Origin: Prevotella sp.
GTDB lineage: Bacteria > Bacteroidota > Bacteroidia > Bacteroidales > Bacteroidaceae
DNA: 52,084 nucleotides
Reading direction: 5' to 3'
NCBI GenBank assembly: GCA_016284635.1
Contig: JAEEPF010000003.1
Location: 1 to 52,084, forward strand
The notes beneath the pieces are model-generated. The model was not told where the DNA came from, did not search any database, and was given only the letters and a program-made list of their open reading frames with translations. Numbering within the stretch: position 1 is the first letter of the stretch; each line of letters begins with the position of its first letter. This document shows, piece after piece, positions 1 through 8,672 of this stretch. A program made the position numbers and the translations under genes.

Positions 1-2029
1 AGAAACCCCAGCGCTTGCCGTCGGTGAAGATACTTGAACCATCATAACGCATGGTAACGGTAGCCATATAGGTCTCGTTCCAGTCCCAAGTCAAACGACC
101 GAACCAAGAAGCGAGATACTCTTCATCATTGGGCTTACCAGTTATGGTTACATCGGGAGCATTGACCACTTTGATGTTTGACAGCCATGCAGAATCCCAA
201 CCCTTCAGTGTTGCGAGCTGCTCGCCCCAGTTAACCTTATTGGATCCACCGATGTTAAAGCTCCAAGCAGTGCTCTGGAATGTCTGACCGACCATGGCGC
301 TGATCTTGTGACCGCTGAATACGGGAAGATCGTAGGTAAGTGTGTTTTCTTCTGACCAGTTGGTATTCAACCAAGCGCTCTGGTTAACACTGTAAACAGT
401 TGAAGTGGCATTTCCGTAACCAGAAGATTTCGGCTCACCATAGTTACGATATGCACCGGAACCCCAGTTGTAGTTGAACTGAGAACGCCATCTCAGGCCC
501 TTGATGGGTTGGACGGTCATGAAAGCTGTTGCACTGGAGTTAGTGTTGCGGCTCTCTGCCAGAGAGTTGAAGCCACCATGAACGAGATTCTCCCATGGAT
601 TGCTGAACAGAGAAGCGTTCCAACCCTGACCGTATGCCATTGTACCATCAAAATTCTGATAGCGATAAATATCGCCATTGTCTGCATACTGTGGTACGAG
701 CGGACAAGTCTGGAGCAGGCTGTGGATATAGCTCCAGTACATACCATCCTCAGCGAGGTCGTGGCTCTTGGTGTAACCGATAGAGATGTTCTCACCGATG
801 GTGATGACGTCCAAGTCCTTAATCTTCAACAGCACGTGGTCGCTATTGAGGCGGATAGTGTGACGATTGTAGAAAGAAGCCTGATCTCCACCCATGATAC
901 CCTCGTTACCGGTATAAGTGTAAGACATAGAGAACTTAGAGCGGTCTGTACCACCAGTCAAGGTCACAGAGTGATTGTGCTGTACGGCATTCTTGTTCTC
1001 GAATGCTCCCCACCAGTCAGTGCCTTCCCAGCCTTGAGCAACCTTATTAAGGATGTCCTGAGGAACGAAGCCTGGCCAATCCATTTTCTGACCGGAAGTG
1101 TTGAAGGTGTACTCGTCCATGATGGTCATGTACTGCTGAGCGTTGAGCAGCTGCGGGCGCTTGTAGGCGTTTGACCAACCAATAGCACCATTGTAGCTGA
1201 GCTCAATCTTACCTGCCTTACCCTGCTTGGTTGTAACCAGAATCACACCGTTTGCAGCACGGGCACCGTAGATGGCTGCCGATGCAGCATCCTTCAGCAC
1301 GTCGATGCTCTCGATATCGTTCGGGTTAATGTCATCAAGGCTACCACCTGCTACACCGTCGATCACATACAGCGGTGAAGAGTTACCTGTGGTACCGATA
1401 CCACGGATGTAAACCTTGTAACCCTTACCAGGCTGTGAAGAACTCTGGGTAATCTGTACACCAGGAGTACTTGACTGCATGGCCTCGAGTGCGTTGGTGG
1501 TGTTCAGCTTGGCGATTTCCTCACCCTTCACCTGAACAGTAGCACCGGTCACCAACTTCTTCTTCTGGACACCATAACCCACGACCACCACTTCGTCGAG
1601 CTGGGCATTGTCGTCCTTCATCGTAATGTTAAAGCTGTCCTGATTGCCAACTTTAATTTCCTGAGTCTCATAGCCGATGAACGAGATAACGATCGTAGCA
1701 CCGGGATTCACATTGAGAGAGAAGTTACCGTCGAAATCGGTAACCGTACCATTCGTAGTACCTTTTTCAACTACGCTGGCACCGATAACGGCGCCCTGAG
1801 CATCGACCACAGTACCTGTGATCTTCTTCGTTGCCTGCTGGACGTTCTGTACGTCGCCAGCAGCATAGGCGTTTGACGAATAGCCAAGTCCCAAGAGAGC
1901 CATGGCACCCATCAGCAGCGCTGTCCTCACCGTACCTTTGATTTCGCTCTGAGCCTTTGCTCCCGAGGGGAACGAACAGAGCAGGGACGATGCCTTTAAC
2001 GGCTTTTGCAGTGATTTAAAATTCCACAT
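1..2029 (-). CDS. susC: SusC/RagA-family TonB-dependent receptor, N-terminal part (gene runs off the left edge)
   Basis: Minus-strand translation from ATG at 2029: MWNFKSLQKPLKASS...ALLMGAMALLGLGYSSNAYA..., then carboxypeptidase-regulatory-like domain (KKITGTVVDAQGAVIGASVVEKGTTNGTVTDFDGNFSLNVNPGATIVISFIGYETQEI) and plug domain (DEVVVVGYGVQKKKLVTGA...VYIRGIGTTGNSSPLYVIDGVAGG...ASAAIYGARAANGVILVTTKQGK). Absent from the ORF track because it has no stop within the window. Confidence 0.93.
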   Translation of the reverse strand, partial: MWNFKSLQKPLKASSLLCSFPSGAKAQSEIKGTVRTALLMGAMALLGLGYSSNAYAAGDVQNVQQATKKITGTVVDAQGAVIGASVVEKGTTNGTVTDFDGNFSLNVNPGATIVISFIGYETQEIKVGNQDSFNITMKDDNAQLDEVVVVGYGVQKKKLVTGATVQVKGEEIAKLNTTNALEAMQSSTPGVQITQSSSQPGKGYKVYIRGIGTTGNSSPLYVIDGVAGGSLDDINPNDIESIDVLKDAASAAIYGARAANGVILVTTKQGKAGKIELSYNGAIGWSNAYKRPQLLNAQQYMTIMDEYTFNTSGQKMDWPGFVPQDILNKVAQGWEGTDWWGAFENKNAVQHNHSVTLTGGTDRSKFSMSYTYTGNEGIMGGDQASFYNRHTIRLNSDHVLLKIKDLDVITIGENISIGYTKSHDLAEDGMYWSYIHSLLQTCPLVPQYADNGDIYRYQNFDGTMAYGQGWNASLFSNPWENLVHGGFNSLAESRNTNSSATAFMTVQPIKGLRWRSQFNYNWGSGAYRNYGEPKSSGYGNATSTVYSVNQSAWLNTNWSEENTLTYDLPVFSGHKISAMVGQTFQSTAWSFNIGGSNKVNWGEQLATLKGWDSAWLSNIKVVNAPDVTITGKPNDEEYLASWFGRLTWDWNETYMATVTMRYDGSSIFTDGKRWGF

Positions 2030-2121
2030 AATTTAATTAATTAGTAAGATAATTGTTATTTAAAGAATATTTAACTTTTCATCTTTAAGTATTAAGTATC
2101 CAAGCGTAAGCCCAAATACCA

Positions 2122-2196
2122 TTAGTTTATGCCGGACGAACCACGTATGGGCGCACCCTTCATTCTGTTTGCCTTCAACAGTTGATAATTCCACAT
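2122..2196 (-). CDS. possible 24-aa leader ORF upstream of the left-edge susC (MWNYQLLKANRMKGAPIRGSSGIN)
   Basis: Begins ATGTGGAATTAT, resembling the susC start ATGTGGAATTTT at 2029; short, no other support. Confidence 0.2.
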   Translation of the reverse strand: MWNYQLLKANRMKGAPIRGSSGIN

Positions 2197-2400
2197 ATTT
2201 TATTATTAGTTGGGTAATAACTTTGTTAGTGTTTTGGTTTACTTCACATTTTTGGGTGCAAAGATAATGTAAATAATTTGTAGGCACTTTCTCGTTTGTA
2301 ACAAATACTTTACGAAAAGTAACAATTTTAAAAAATGTTACATAAATTTGTATTTGTGTTACATCTCAAAACGTTTAAAGCATCGCTATTTAGGAGTCTT

Positions 2401-2569
2401 CTAAGCCCCTTTTATCTCCATGATGTCAGACAGACGAAGTTCACGGATGTCAATAAACGATAAACCTGTGAATGCGGAGAACACGAAGATGTCACGTGCA
2501 AAGGATAGAGACTCACTGTTGAAGCGATGAGCCATCAGCCTACCGAGTTCTTCTTCTGTCAGATATTGA
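2401..2569 (-). pseudogene. tyrosine recombinase/integrase remnant (internal fragment)
   Basis: Translation RQYLTEEELGRLMAHRFNSESLSFARDIFVFSAFTGLSFIDIRELRLSDIMEIKGA* matches the start of the catalytic domain of Bacteroidetes phage-type integrases; no N-terminal or catalytic C-terminal part. Confidence 0.75.
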
Positions 2570-2705
2570 CGTGGCCTTCTTTTCCTTCAACGTGCCCGAT
2601 TTCGTCATCGGCCCCACACGCTTCAACGGTCGTGAGGCCAGCCGTATCATCAATGATGAATACCGCAAGGACTTTGGTGTACGCAAAGAAGCCGCATCGG
2701 AATGA
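2569..2705 (+). pseudogene. C-terminal fragment of an unidentified protein
   Basis: Open frame DVAFFSFNVPDFVIGPTRFNGREASRIINDEYRKDFGVRKEAASE* abutting the integrase fragment; no start, reads like coding sequence and is followed by a hairpin. Confidence 0.35.
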
Positions 2706-2714
2706 CGCGGCTTC
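2688..2714. terminator. hairpin terminator between the fragment and GH97
   Basis: gaagccgc-N11-gcggcttc, 8-bp stem at the 3' ends of convergent frames. Confidence 0.5.
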
Positions 2715-2723
2715 TTAGTAAAT

Positions 2724-4580
2724 TTACTTGACGATGTAGACGAATCCTCCGCGAGGTCGGCAAACGACTTTTTCGGGGAGTTCTGACACTTTCGGCAAGA
2801 TCTTCCAGGCTCTGTCTCCTGCATCGAGGAAGGTAGTGATGTGAGGCTGATCAGACCACCCCAGGCCCCTCCTACTCAGGAGGGGAAGAGCCTTCGGCTC
2901 ATCTGTGCCATTGATGCCTGCGATGTACCAAGTGTCACCACTGCGGCGTGCCAGAACGACACTCTCACCAGGATAGCCACTAACGAAACGGGTCTCATCC
3001 CAGACGGCGGGCAGGTGGCTGAAAAAGTCCTGCACCTCATGCGGCTGAGCCAAGTAACTCTCAGGCTTGTCTGCCAGATGCTGCAAGCCACTCTCAAAGA
3101 GCACGGTCAGGGCCAGTTCATGGGCGTGAGTAGTGATATGCGGATGCTGTGAGTCGCTGAAGGCACAGGGCGTGTAGTCCATCGGTCCGATGACATTGCG
3201 TGTGAAGGGCAGGGTAGCGTTGTGTGCAGCGGCCTTTGCCGTGAAGGTGGGCACGTTGTTGTACCACTCGGCACCATAGACACCCTCCGTACTCATCAAG
3301 TTCGGCCATGTGCGCTGCCAGCCTCTGGGGATAGTGGCTCCGTGGAAGTTCACAAGCAGATGATGGCGGGCTGCACTCTCCAACAGATCCAGACAATAGT
3401 CCATATTCATCTGGTTATCGCCTGAGAAGAAGTCTATCTTCACACCAGCGACGCCAAGCTTCTCACACCAGGCGAACTCCTTCTCACGATCCTCGGACTT
3501 GTTCAGACGATACTTGGGCGTTGGGGCACCATCCACCCATCCCACGCTGGAATTATACCAGATCATCGGCTTCACACCCTTCTCTTTGGCGTAAGCGATG
3601 GCATCCTCGATGGTCTTGCCTTCGTTGCTCGCCAGCTGGTCCATCTGATCCCACTCGGCATCGATGAGCACGTATGGCAGATGGAGCGTGGCTGCCATAT
3701 CGACATATTTCTTGATGATGCTATAGTCGTTGGAACCGTGGTTGTAGGCCCAATAAACCCACGACACCACGCCTGGCTGTATCCAACTCGTGTCTGCTAT
3801 CTGACATGGATTGCTGACATCGGTGATAAGCGTTGACTCCACCACGTCGCCCAAACTGCCAATGATCGCCACGCGCCAAGGCGTATTTCGCACAATAGGG
3901 ACTGTCCCTTTTGTGAGATCTGCGGGCACGACCTTGTAGAGTTCCTTGTCATTATAGAGGCACGATGCGCTCTGTCCGTGCTCGATATTAGCCTCGGAGA
4001 GGAGCACGAACAGTCCGTCTTGAGGTTCCAGCAGGGCAGGGTAGCCCCAGCGGTTGTTATAGCCCTCTTCACTCTTCGAGATACCGCTGAACGACGGCAC
4101 GGGCTCCACTTTGTAGGTCGTCGACAGCGGGAAATACCCCTCGTAGGAGTCCGTCCACTGCTGCATCCAGCGGCGTGTGCCCTCTGGAATACGGTAAACG
4201 GTGGGATCGCTGCCCGTCCAAGCCTCGGGATACTCATAGCGGAAGGCGATGCCGTCGTTATAGAGTCGCAGCACCATCTTGACGCCCTCTCCCAGCGCAG
4301 CTATATACTCGTTACCCTCGTTAGAACAAACAAGCCGCTTACCCGTCAACATCCGATAGTCTTCCTTCACGTTGCGAACGAAAGAAAAATCGCTATTGGC
4401 GAAAGGAAGCTCCTCCATCTGCAGGGCCTTCTTCCCTTCATAACTGATGGTCAGTGTCTTGCCTTCCGCCTGAGCAGAGAGCTTTCCATTCGGCGATGTC
4501 ACCCCCTGGGCGGAAGCGGTGAAAATATAAAACAGGCAGGCTGCTGTGCACAGCAGCCTGCTAAAACAATTATTTCCCAT
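2724..4580 (-). CDS. GH97-family glycoside hydrolase (alpha-galactosidase/alpha-glucosidase type)
   Basis: 618 aa with signal peptide; GH97 hallmarks (WVYWAYNHGSNDYSIIKKYVDMAATLHLPYVLIDAEWD, GVKIDFFSGDNQ, NFHGATIPRGWQRTWPNLMSTEGVYGAEW). Confidence 0.92.
   Translation of the reverse strand: MGNNCFSRLLCTAACLFYIFTASAQGVTSPNGKLSAQAEGKTLTISYEGKKALQMEELPFANSDFSFVRNVKEDYRMLTGKRLVCSNEGNEYIAALGEGVKMVLRLYNDGIAFRYEYPEAWTGSDPTVYRIPEGTRRWMQQWTDSYEGYFPLSTTYKVEPVPSFSGISKSEEGYNNRWGYPALLEPQDGLFVLLSEANIEHGQSASCLYNDKELYKVVPADLTKGTVPIVRNTPWRVAIIGSLGDVVESTLITDVSNPCQIADTSWIQPGVVSWVYWAYNHGSNDYSIIKKYVDMAATLHLPYVLIDAEWDQMDQLASNEGKTIEDAIAYAKEKGVKPMIWYNSSVGWVDGAPTPKYRLNKSEDREKEFAWCEKLGVAGVKIDFFSGDNQMNMDYCLDLLESAARHHLLVNFHGATIPRGWQRTWPNLMSTEGVYGAEWYNNVPTFTAKAAAHNATLPFTRNVIGPMDYTPCAFSDSQHPHITTHAHELALTVLFESGLQHLADKPESYLAQPHEVQDFFSHLPAVWDETRFVSGYPGESVVLARRSGDTWYIAGINGTDEPKALPLLSRRGLGWSDQPHITTFLDAGDRAWKILPKVSELPEKVVCRPRGGFVYIVK
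2851..2888. repeat. half copy of GC-rich palindromic repeat (CAGACCACCCC..CCCCTCCTACTCAGGAGGGG) inside GH97 CDS
   Basis: Same sequence at 11249-11287 and in the elements at 12850-12960 and 41171-41283; read as LPLLSRRGLGWSDQ in GH97. Confidence 0.85.
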
Positions 4581-6384
4581 TTGTCTCCAGTGTCCAGTTC
4601 TTACGGTTCTTCAGTTCTCCGTTCTTAAACAGCTTCGCAGCCTCCTTGTCACCCTTCAGCTGCCAGTTCAGCCATGCTAGGGCCACCACGGTGAACTCTC
4701 CACCGTGAGGCTCGCGATAGGTGCCGCCATGTCCAACGGGGAAGTTGGCAGCGTATGCAGGCACATGGGAGATACGGTGGAAGTCATCCATACCGTTTCC
4801 GTATGCGATATCGGTCTCACCGCCTAATATATATATAATAGGTGTATGGATCTCCTTCAGTTTCTCCTTCGGGGGCATGGGCATGCCACCCACAGCTTGA
4901 CCAGCGTTCTCCTGATTGAAGAGTCCACTGTTGCAGATCATCAGCGTCTTAATACGGGGATCGGCACAGTTGAAGAGCGTCTGCAGACCACCACACGACA
5001 TACCGGCTACGCAGATGTTCTTGACGTCGACCTTATTGTAATAAGGTGAAGTGGGGTCGGCGTTCTGCTTGATGATCCAGTCGATGCTCTCAATCTGCTG
5101 CTCTGTGCGTGACATCGGACCCTTGTACCACTCGTCGGTCATGGGAATGATGCCTGTGGCGAGCACGAGGTAGCCCTGTGAGGCGATTTCATTGAGGAAA
5201 TTCATGTGTTCCCAGGGAGAATTGGCGCAGGCGCCGTTACCCCATACGAGCACGGGCAGCAGCTTCTTGCTACCGAAGACAGAGAGATCCTGTGGCACGA
5301 ACACGGTGTGCTCGGGCAGGGTGGCCTCTTCTTTCATGATGGCCTTGTAGGCACCCGTTCCACCGTCTTCGACGATACGCGATTTTCCCTCCTTGCAGCA
5401 TTTGTCCTTGCAACACTTATCCTTGCAGCAGGCACCCTTCTGACGGACGCAGTCCAGGAAGTGTACCATCTTCTGCAGGTTCTCCTCGGTGTACATCTGT
5501 GGCCCGCCGTGACTGCCATCGGCAGGGAATGTAGCCTCCGTCTTCACACCGGCAGCCTTCAGCAGTTCAAAGAACATCTTACCCTGACAGTTAGGCACCA
5601 CTCTGTCCTGATCACCGTGGAAGATGATCACGGGCGGATCGTTGGGATCGACATAGTTGGTGGCGCTCAGGCTGAGATACTTGTCCGGCTCCTTTGCGAG
5701 TTTCGAGTTCAGCAGCACGTCCTCGGGCGAGTTGTCGCCCATCTTCATGCCCTCGCCGCAGTCCATCGCCGTGAGATCCACAGGACCGCTCCAGTCGCAG
5801 GCGGCATTCACGTCACTGCTCTCCTGGAGATAGTTACCCAGATTGCCTTCGAGGTCGATGTCCACGGTGCCCACCTTCGTCTGCTTCGTGCCAGTGGTGG
5901 TGGCTGCTATCGAGGCGAGATGGCCTCCGGAAGAGAAGCCGCTGGTGGCGATGAACGACGTGTCGAACTTATACTTCTTGGCCTCGCCGCGTACGAAGCG
6001 GATGACGGCACGGATGTCGTGGATCTGTGCAGGCCACTTGGCGTCCATGCTTGAACGGTGGTTCGGACATACCACGGCGTAGCCATTCTCCAGCAAGGTC
6101 TTCACGATGGTACCGAGGTCGGCCATACCCTTGCTGCTGTTGCTGAACCACGCACTGCCGTAGATGTGGATCACCACGGGATAGCTCTCTGCCTCCTTTT
6201 TCGGCAGGTAGATGTCACAGGTGTGATAGGCCTGATCGTCACCAGCATAGTTCACATCCTTCCACTCCTGTGAGGTAGGGAGGTCTACTTGAGGCGCCTG
6301 GAATCCTCCGAAGCCGCCTGCGGGCTGTGCCATGAGCCATGAGGCCATGCACAGCATGATGGTTGATAATAATGTTCGTTTCAT
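4570..6384 (-). CDS. tandem two-domain alpha/beta-hydrolase esterase (putative acetylxylan/feruloyl esterase) with Cys-rich linker
   Basis: 604 aa; two serine-hydrolase nucleophile elbows (SGFSSGGHLAS and AGMSCGGLQT) and two partial hydrolase folds joined by GACCKDKCCKDKCCKEGKS; overlaps GH97 start by 11 bp. Confidence 0.85.
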   Translation of the reverse strand: MKRTLLSTIMLCMASWLMAQPAGGFGGFQAPQVDLPTSQEWKDVNYAGDDQAYHTCDIYLPKKEAESYPVVIHIYGSAWFSNSSKGMADLGTIVKTLLENGYAVVCPNHRSSMDAKWPAQIHDIRAVIRFVRGEAKKYKFDTSFIATSGFSSGGHLASIAATTTGTKQTKVGTVDIDLEGNLGNYLQESSDVNAACDWSGPVDLTAMDCGEGMKMGDNSPEDVLLNSKLAKEPDKYLSLSATNYVDPNDPPVIIFHGDQDRVVPNCQGKMFFELLKAAGVKTEATFPADGSHGGPQMYTEENLQKMVHFLDCVRQKGACCKDKCCKDKCCKEGKSRIVEDGGTGAYKAIMKEEATLPEHTVFVPQDLSVFGSKKLLPVLVWGNGACANSPWEHMNFLNEIASQGYLVLATGIIPMTDEWYKGPMSRTEQQIESIDWIIKQNADPTSPYYNKVDVKNICVAGMSCGGLQTLFNCADPRIKTLMICNSGLFNQENAGQAVGGMPMPPKEKLKEIHTPIIYILGGETDIAYGNGMDDFHRISHVPAYAANFPVGHGGTYREPHGGEFTVVALAWLNWQLKGDKEAAKLFKNGELKNRKNWTLETNGK

Positions 6385-6400
6385 ATCTATAAACTGTAAA

Positions 6401-8632
6401 CTACTTCCTGATAATCTTCTTTCCGTTTCTGATCACGATGCCCTTGTAGTTGGCGTCCACCTTCTGTCCGGCGAGATTGTAGGAGTCGCCAGTGGTGTCG
6501 TCGTCTCTCGTCACCTCCATAATACCTGTCTCGGTAGAGACGAGGTTCACCTTGTCGATGTTGCAGCTGCCGCCAGTGACGGTGATGCGCAGTTTCTGCT
6601 GGCCTGTCTTGAGGGGATTCCTGATCTTGCCCGTCTTCACTTCGTAGGTGTCAAGGCTGCCTGTCTGCGGCACGGTGACGGTGCCCAGCGTCTTTTCGGT
6701 GCCGTCGCTCTCTACCATAACCATCGAGAACTTAGAACCCTCCACCACCGACGACACGGTAGCCTCGTAGTTGTACTTGCCTGCCTCGGTGATGTTGATG
6801 GAATACTCTGCCCAGCTGCCTGTGGCGGTATTGCCCAGAGCATAGCCGTCAGCGGTGGGAACGATTGTCATACCCTCGCCAACGAAGTAGTCTTCGGCCT
6901 CGACAGCACCCGGCAGACTGAAGGTGGGCGTGCGCTTGAAGTTCATACTCTTGATGCAGAAGCCGCCTGTGTCAACGAGCAGCGTCAGCACGTGGCGCCC
7001 TGCTGTCAACGGCTCCTTCAGCGGGCAGCGCAAGGTCTTGAACTCCTTAGAGCCACCCGTACTCGGCACCTCAGTGAGATCGGTGTAGAAGGTGAGGTTG
7101 TCAAACCCGTACTCTGCCAGATGCAACATGCCTCCGGCCTTCGTCGAGGCGACCTCCACCTCCATCGTGTAAAGACCGTCTTCCTTCACATCGACCGTAT
7201 ATTCCATCCAGGAGTTGTCCCTGGTGGCGGTGGTGGTGAACTTATCGCGGTCGACGGCGATGTTGCTGTATGCGACACCCGACATACCCTTGTCGTATTC
7301 ATCCGCATTGATGGTGCCAGGCAGTTCGGGAACGGTCTCGTTGTAAGGCGCACGCTTCTCGCCCCTGTTCACCTGTATCTGTGACAGGCGCTCATAGGTG
7401 TTTCCGTCCGTCGTGGTCACCACGGCTTTCAGCGTCTTCTTGCCCGTTGAGGTGGCTGTATATTCCGCGATGTAAGGGTCTTCCGTCATGGTGGCAATCA
7501 GTTCGCCGTCTGCATAGAGGTCGATCTTCTCGATGGTTTTCGTGGCCATCTTGGCGCGCACCTTGATGGGCATCACGTCATTCACGGCCATCTTCAGCGA
7601 GGCGGGACGGATATAGACCGAAGCCTCTTTCTTCGTGCCGGGGAGGGGACTCTTGGCGTTCTTAGCAGCGTCGGTCTGCATATATTCGCGCAGCCACGTC
7701 ATTGCGGGGCGCTCCACACCGTCACGATAGAGTCCCGAATTGGTAACCCAGGTGGCACCAAGGACATAGCCCCACAGGGTGACACCGGCACAGTAGTCGG
7801 CTTCCCACATCAGCGGGAAGATGTTCTCATACTGTTTCTTCTGCTGCTCGTCACTGGCGATATCGATATCCAGCTCCGTGATGAACATCGGCATCTGCAG
7901 GGCGTCCTGCTGCTTCTTCAGGGCGTTCTCCATGTTGCTGACGCTGATGTCGGTCACGTCGTGCGACTGGTTGCCGTAGGCATCAATCGGTGCTCCGGCA
8001 TCGCGCAGGGTGCGTACCAGAGTGATGTAGTTGTCAAGGTCCCACGTGAATGAGTTGTAGTCGTTATAGATGAGGATAGCGTCCGGCCAGCGCTCGTAGG
8101 CCATCTCGAAGGCCTTGATGAGCCAGTCGTAGCCCGTCTTGCCGCCACCGCCCAGACTCTCTTTCATCATGGGATTGCCAGCCTGGTGATTGCCGATGGC
8201 CTCGTTCACCACGTCGATCATGGGCAGGGTGTCGTATTGGTCCTTGGCGTGGTCGAACCAGTTGGTGATGGCATTGAAACGGTCTCTTGCCGACAGCGAC
8301 TCCAGCCATCCCGGGTACTGGGCGCCCCACACCAAGGCGTGGAACTTGTAGGTGAAATCGTGCTGCTGGGCGTAGCTGAAGGCCCTGTCTGCTCCGCTCC
8401 AGTTGAATGCACCACGGGTGCCCTCCACGGAGGCCCATTTCGATTCGTTCTCACACGTGATCTGGTTCCAGAGCTTGTAGTACTGTGGCACGCCGCCTCC
8501 GGCCTCCACGGTGCCTCTGGTGGTGATGTTGCCTAAAAACTTGTTGGGGTTGCTCGAAATCTGTGCGCCTGCTCCCAGCGAGAATATCCACATCCCCGCC
8601 ACCATCAGGCATCCTTTAATAATCTGTGTCAT
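6401..8632 (-). CDS. GH10 endo-1,4-beta-xylanase with C-terminal CBM6-like modules and Prevotella-type C-terminal tail
   Basis: 743 aa; acid/base motif DVVNEAI, nucleophile motif FITELDID, HALVWGAQYPGWL, NEAIGN; C-terminus YNLAGQKVDANYKGIVIRNGKKIIRK. Confidence 0.95.
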   Translation of the reverse strand: MTQIIKGCLMVAGMWIFSLGAGAQISSNPNKFLGNITTRGTVEAGGGVPQYYKLWNQITCENESKWASVEGTRGAFNWSGADRAFSYAQQHDFTYKFHALVWGAQYPGWLESLSARDRFNAITNWFDHAKDQYDTLPMIDVVNEAIGNHQAGNPMMKESLGGGGKTGYDWLIKAFEMAYERWPDAILIYNDYNSFTWDLDNYITLVRTLRDAGAPIDAYGNQSHDVTDISVSNMENALKKQQDALQMPMFITELDIDIASDEQQKKQYENIFPLMWEADYCAGVTLWGYVLGATWVTNSGLYRDGVERPAMTWLREYMQTDAAKNAKSPLPGTKKEASVYIRPASLKMAVNDVMPIKVRAKMATKTIEKIDLYADGELIATMTEDPYIAEYTATSTGKKTLKAVVTTTDGNTYERLSQIQVNRGEKRAPYNETVPELPGTINADEYDKGMSGVAYSNIAVDRDKFTTTATRDNSWMEYTVDVKEDGLYTMEVEVASTKAGGMLHLAEYGFDNLTFYTDLTEVPSTGGSKEFKTLRCPLKEPLTAGRHVLTLLVDTGGFCIKSMNFKRTPTFSLPGAVEAEDYFVGEGMTIVPTADGYALGNTATGSWAEYSINITEAGKYNYEATVSSVVEGSKFSMVMVESDGTEKTLGTVTVPQTGSLDTYEVKTGKIRNPLKTGQQKLRITVTGGSCNIDKVNLVSTETGIMEVTRDDDTTGDSYNLAGQKVDANYKGIVIRNGKKIIRK

Positions 8633-8672
8633 CTGTGTAATCTGTGGTTCTTATTTAATTCGTGAAATCCGT

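Noticed and set aside
509-1174. Plus-strand ORF of 221 aa
   Set aside because: Antisense to the partial susC on the minus strand; composition typical of a shadow ORF.
2060-2287. 75-aa minus-strand ORF upstream of susC
   Set aside because: Lies in the promoter/leader region across a TAnnTTTG-like promoter; no domain or plausible start context.
5206-6054. Long plus-strand ORF (282 aa) and similar large antisense ORFs (e.g. 9540-10847, 6332-7384, 8511-9350)
   Set aside because: They lie opposite clear GH or esterase genes, have low-complexity His/Val/Leu-rich composition typical of antisense shadow frames, and show no recognisable domain.
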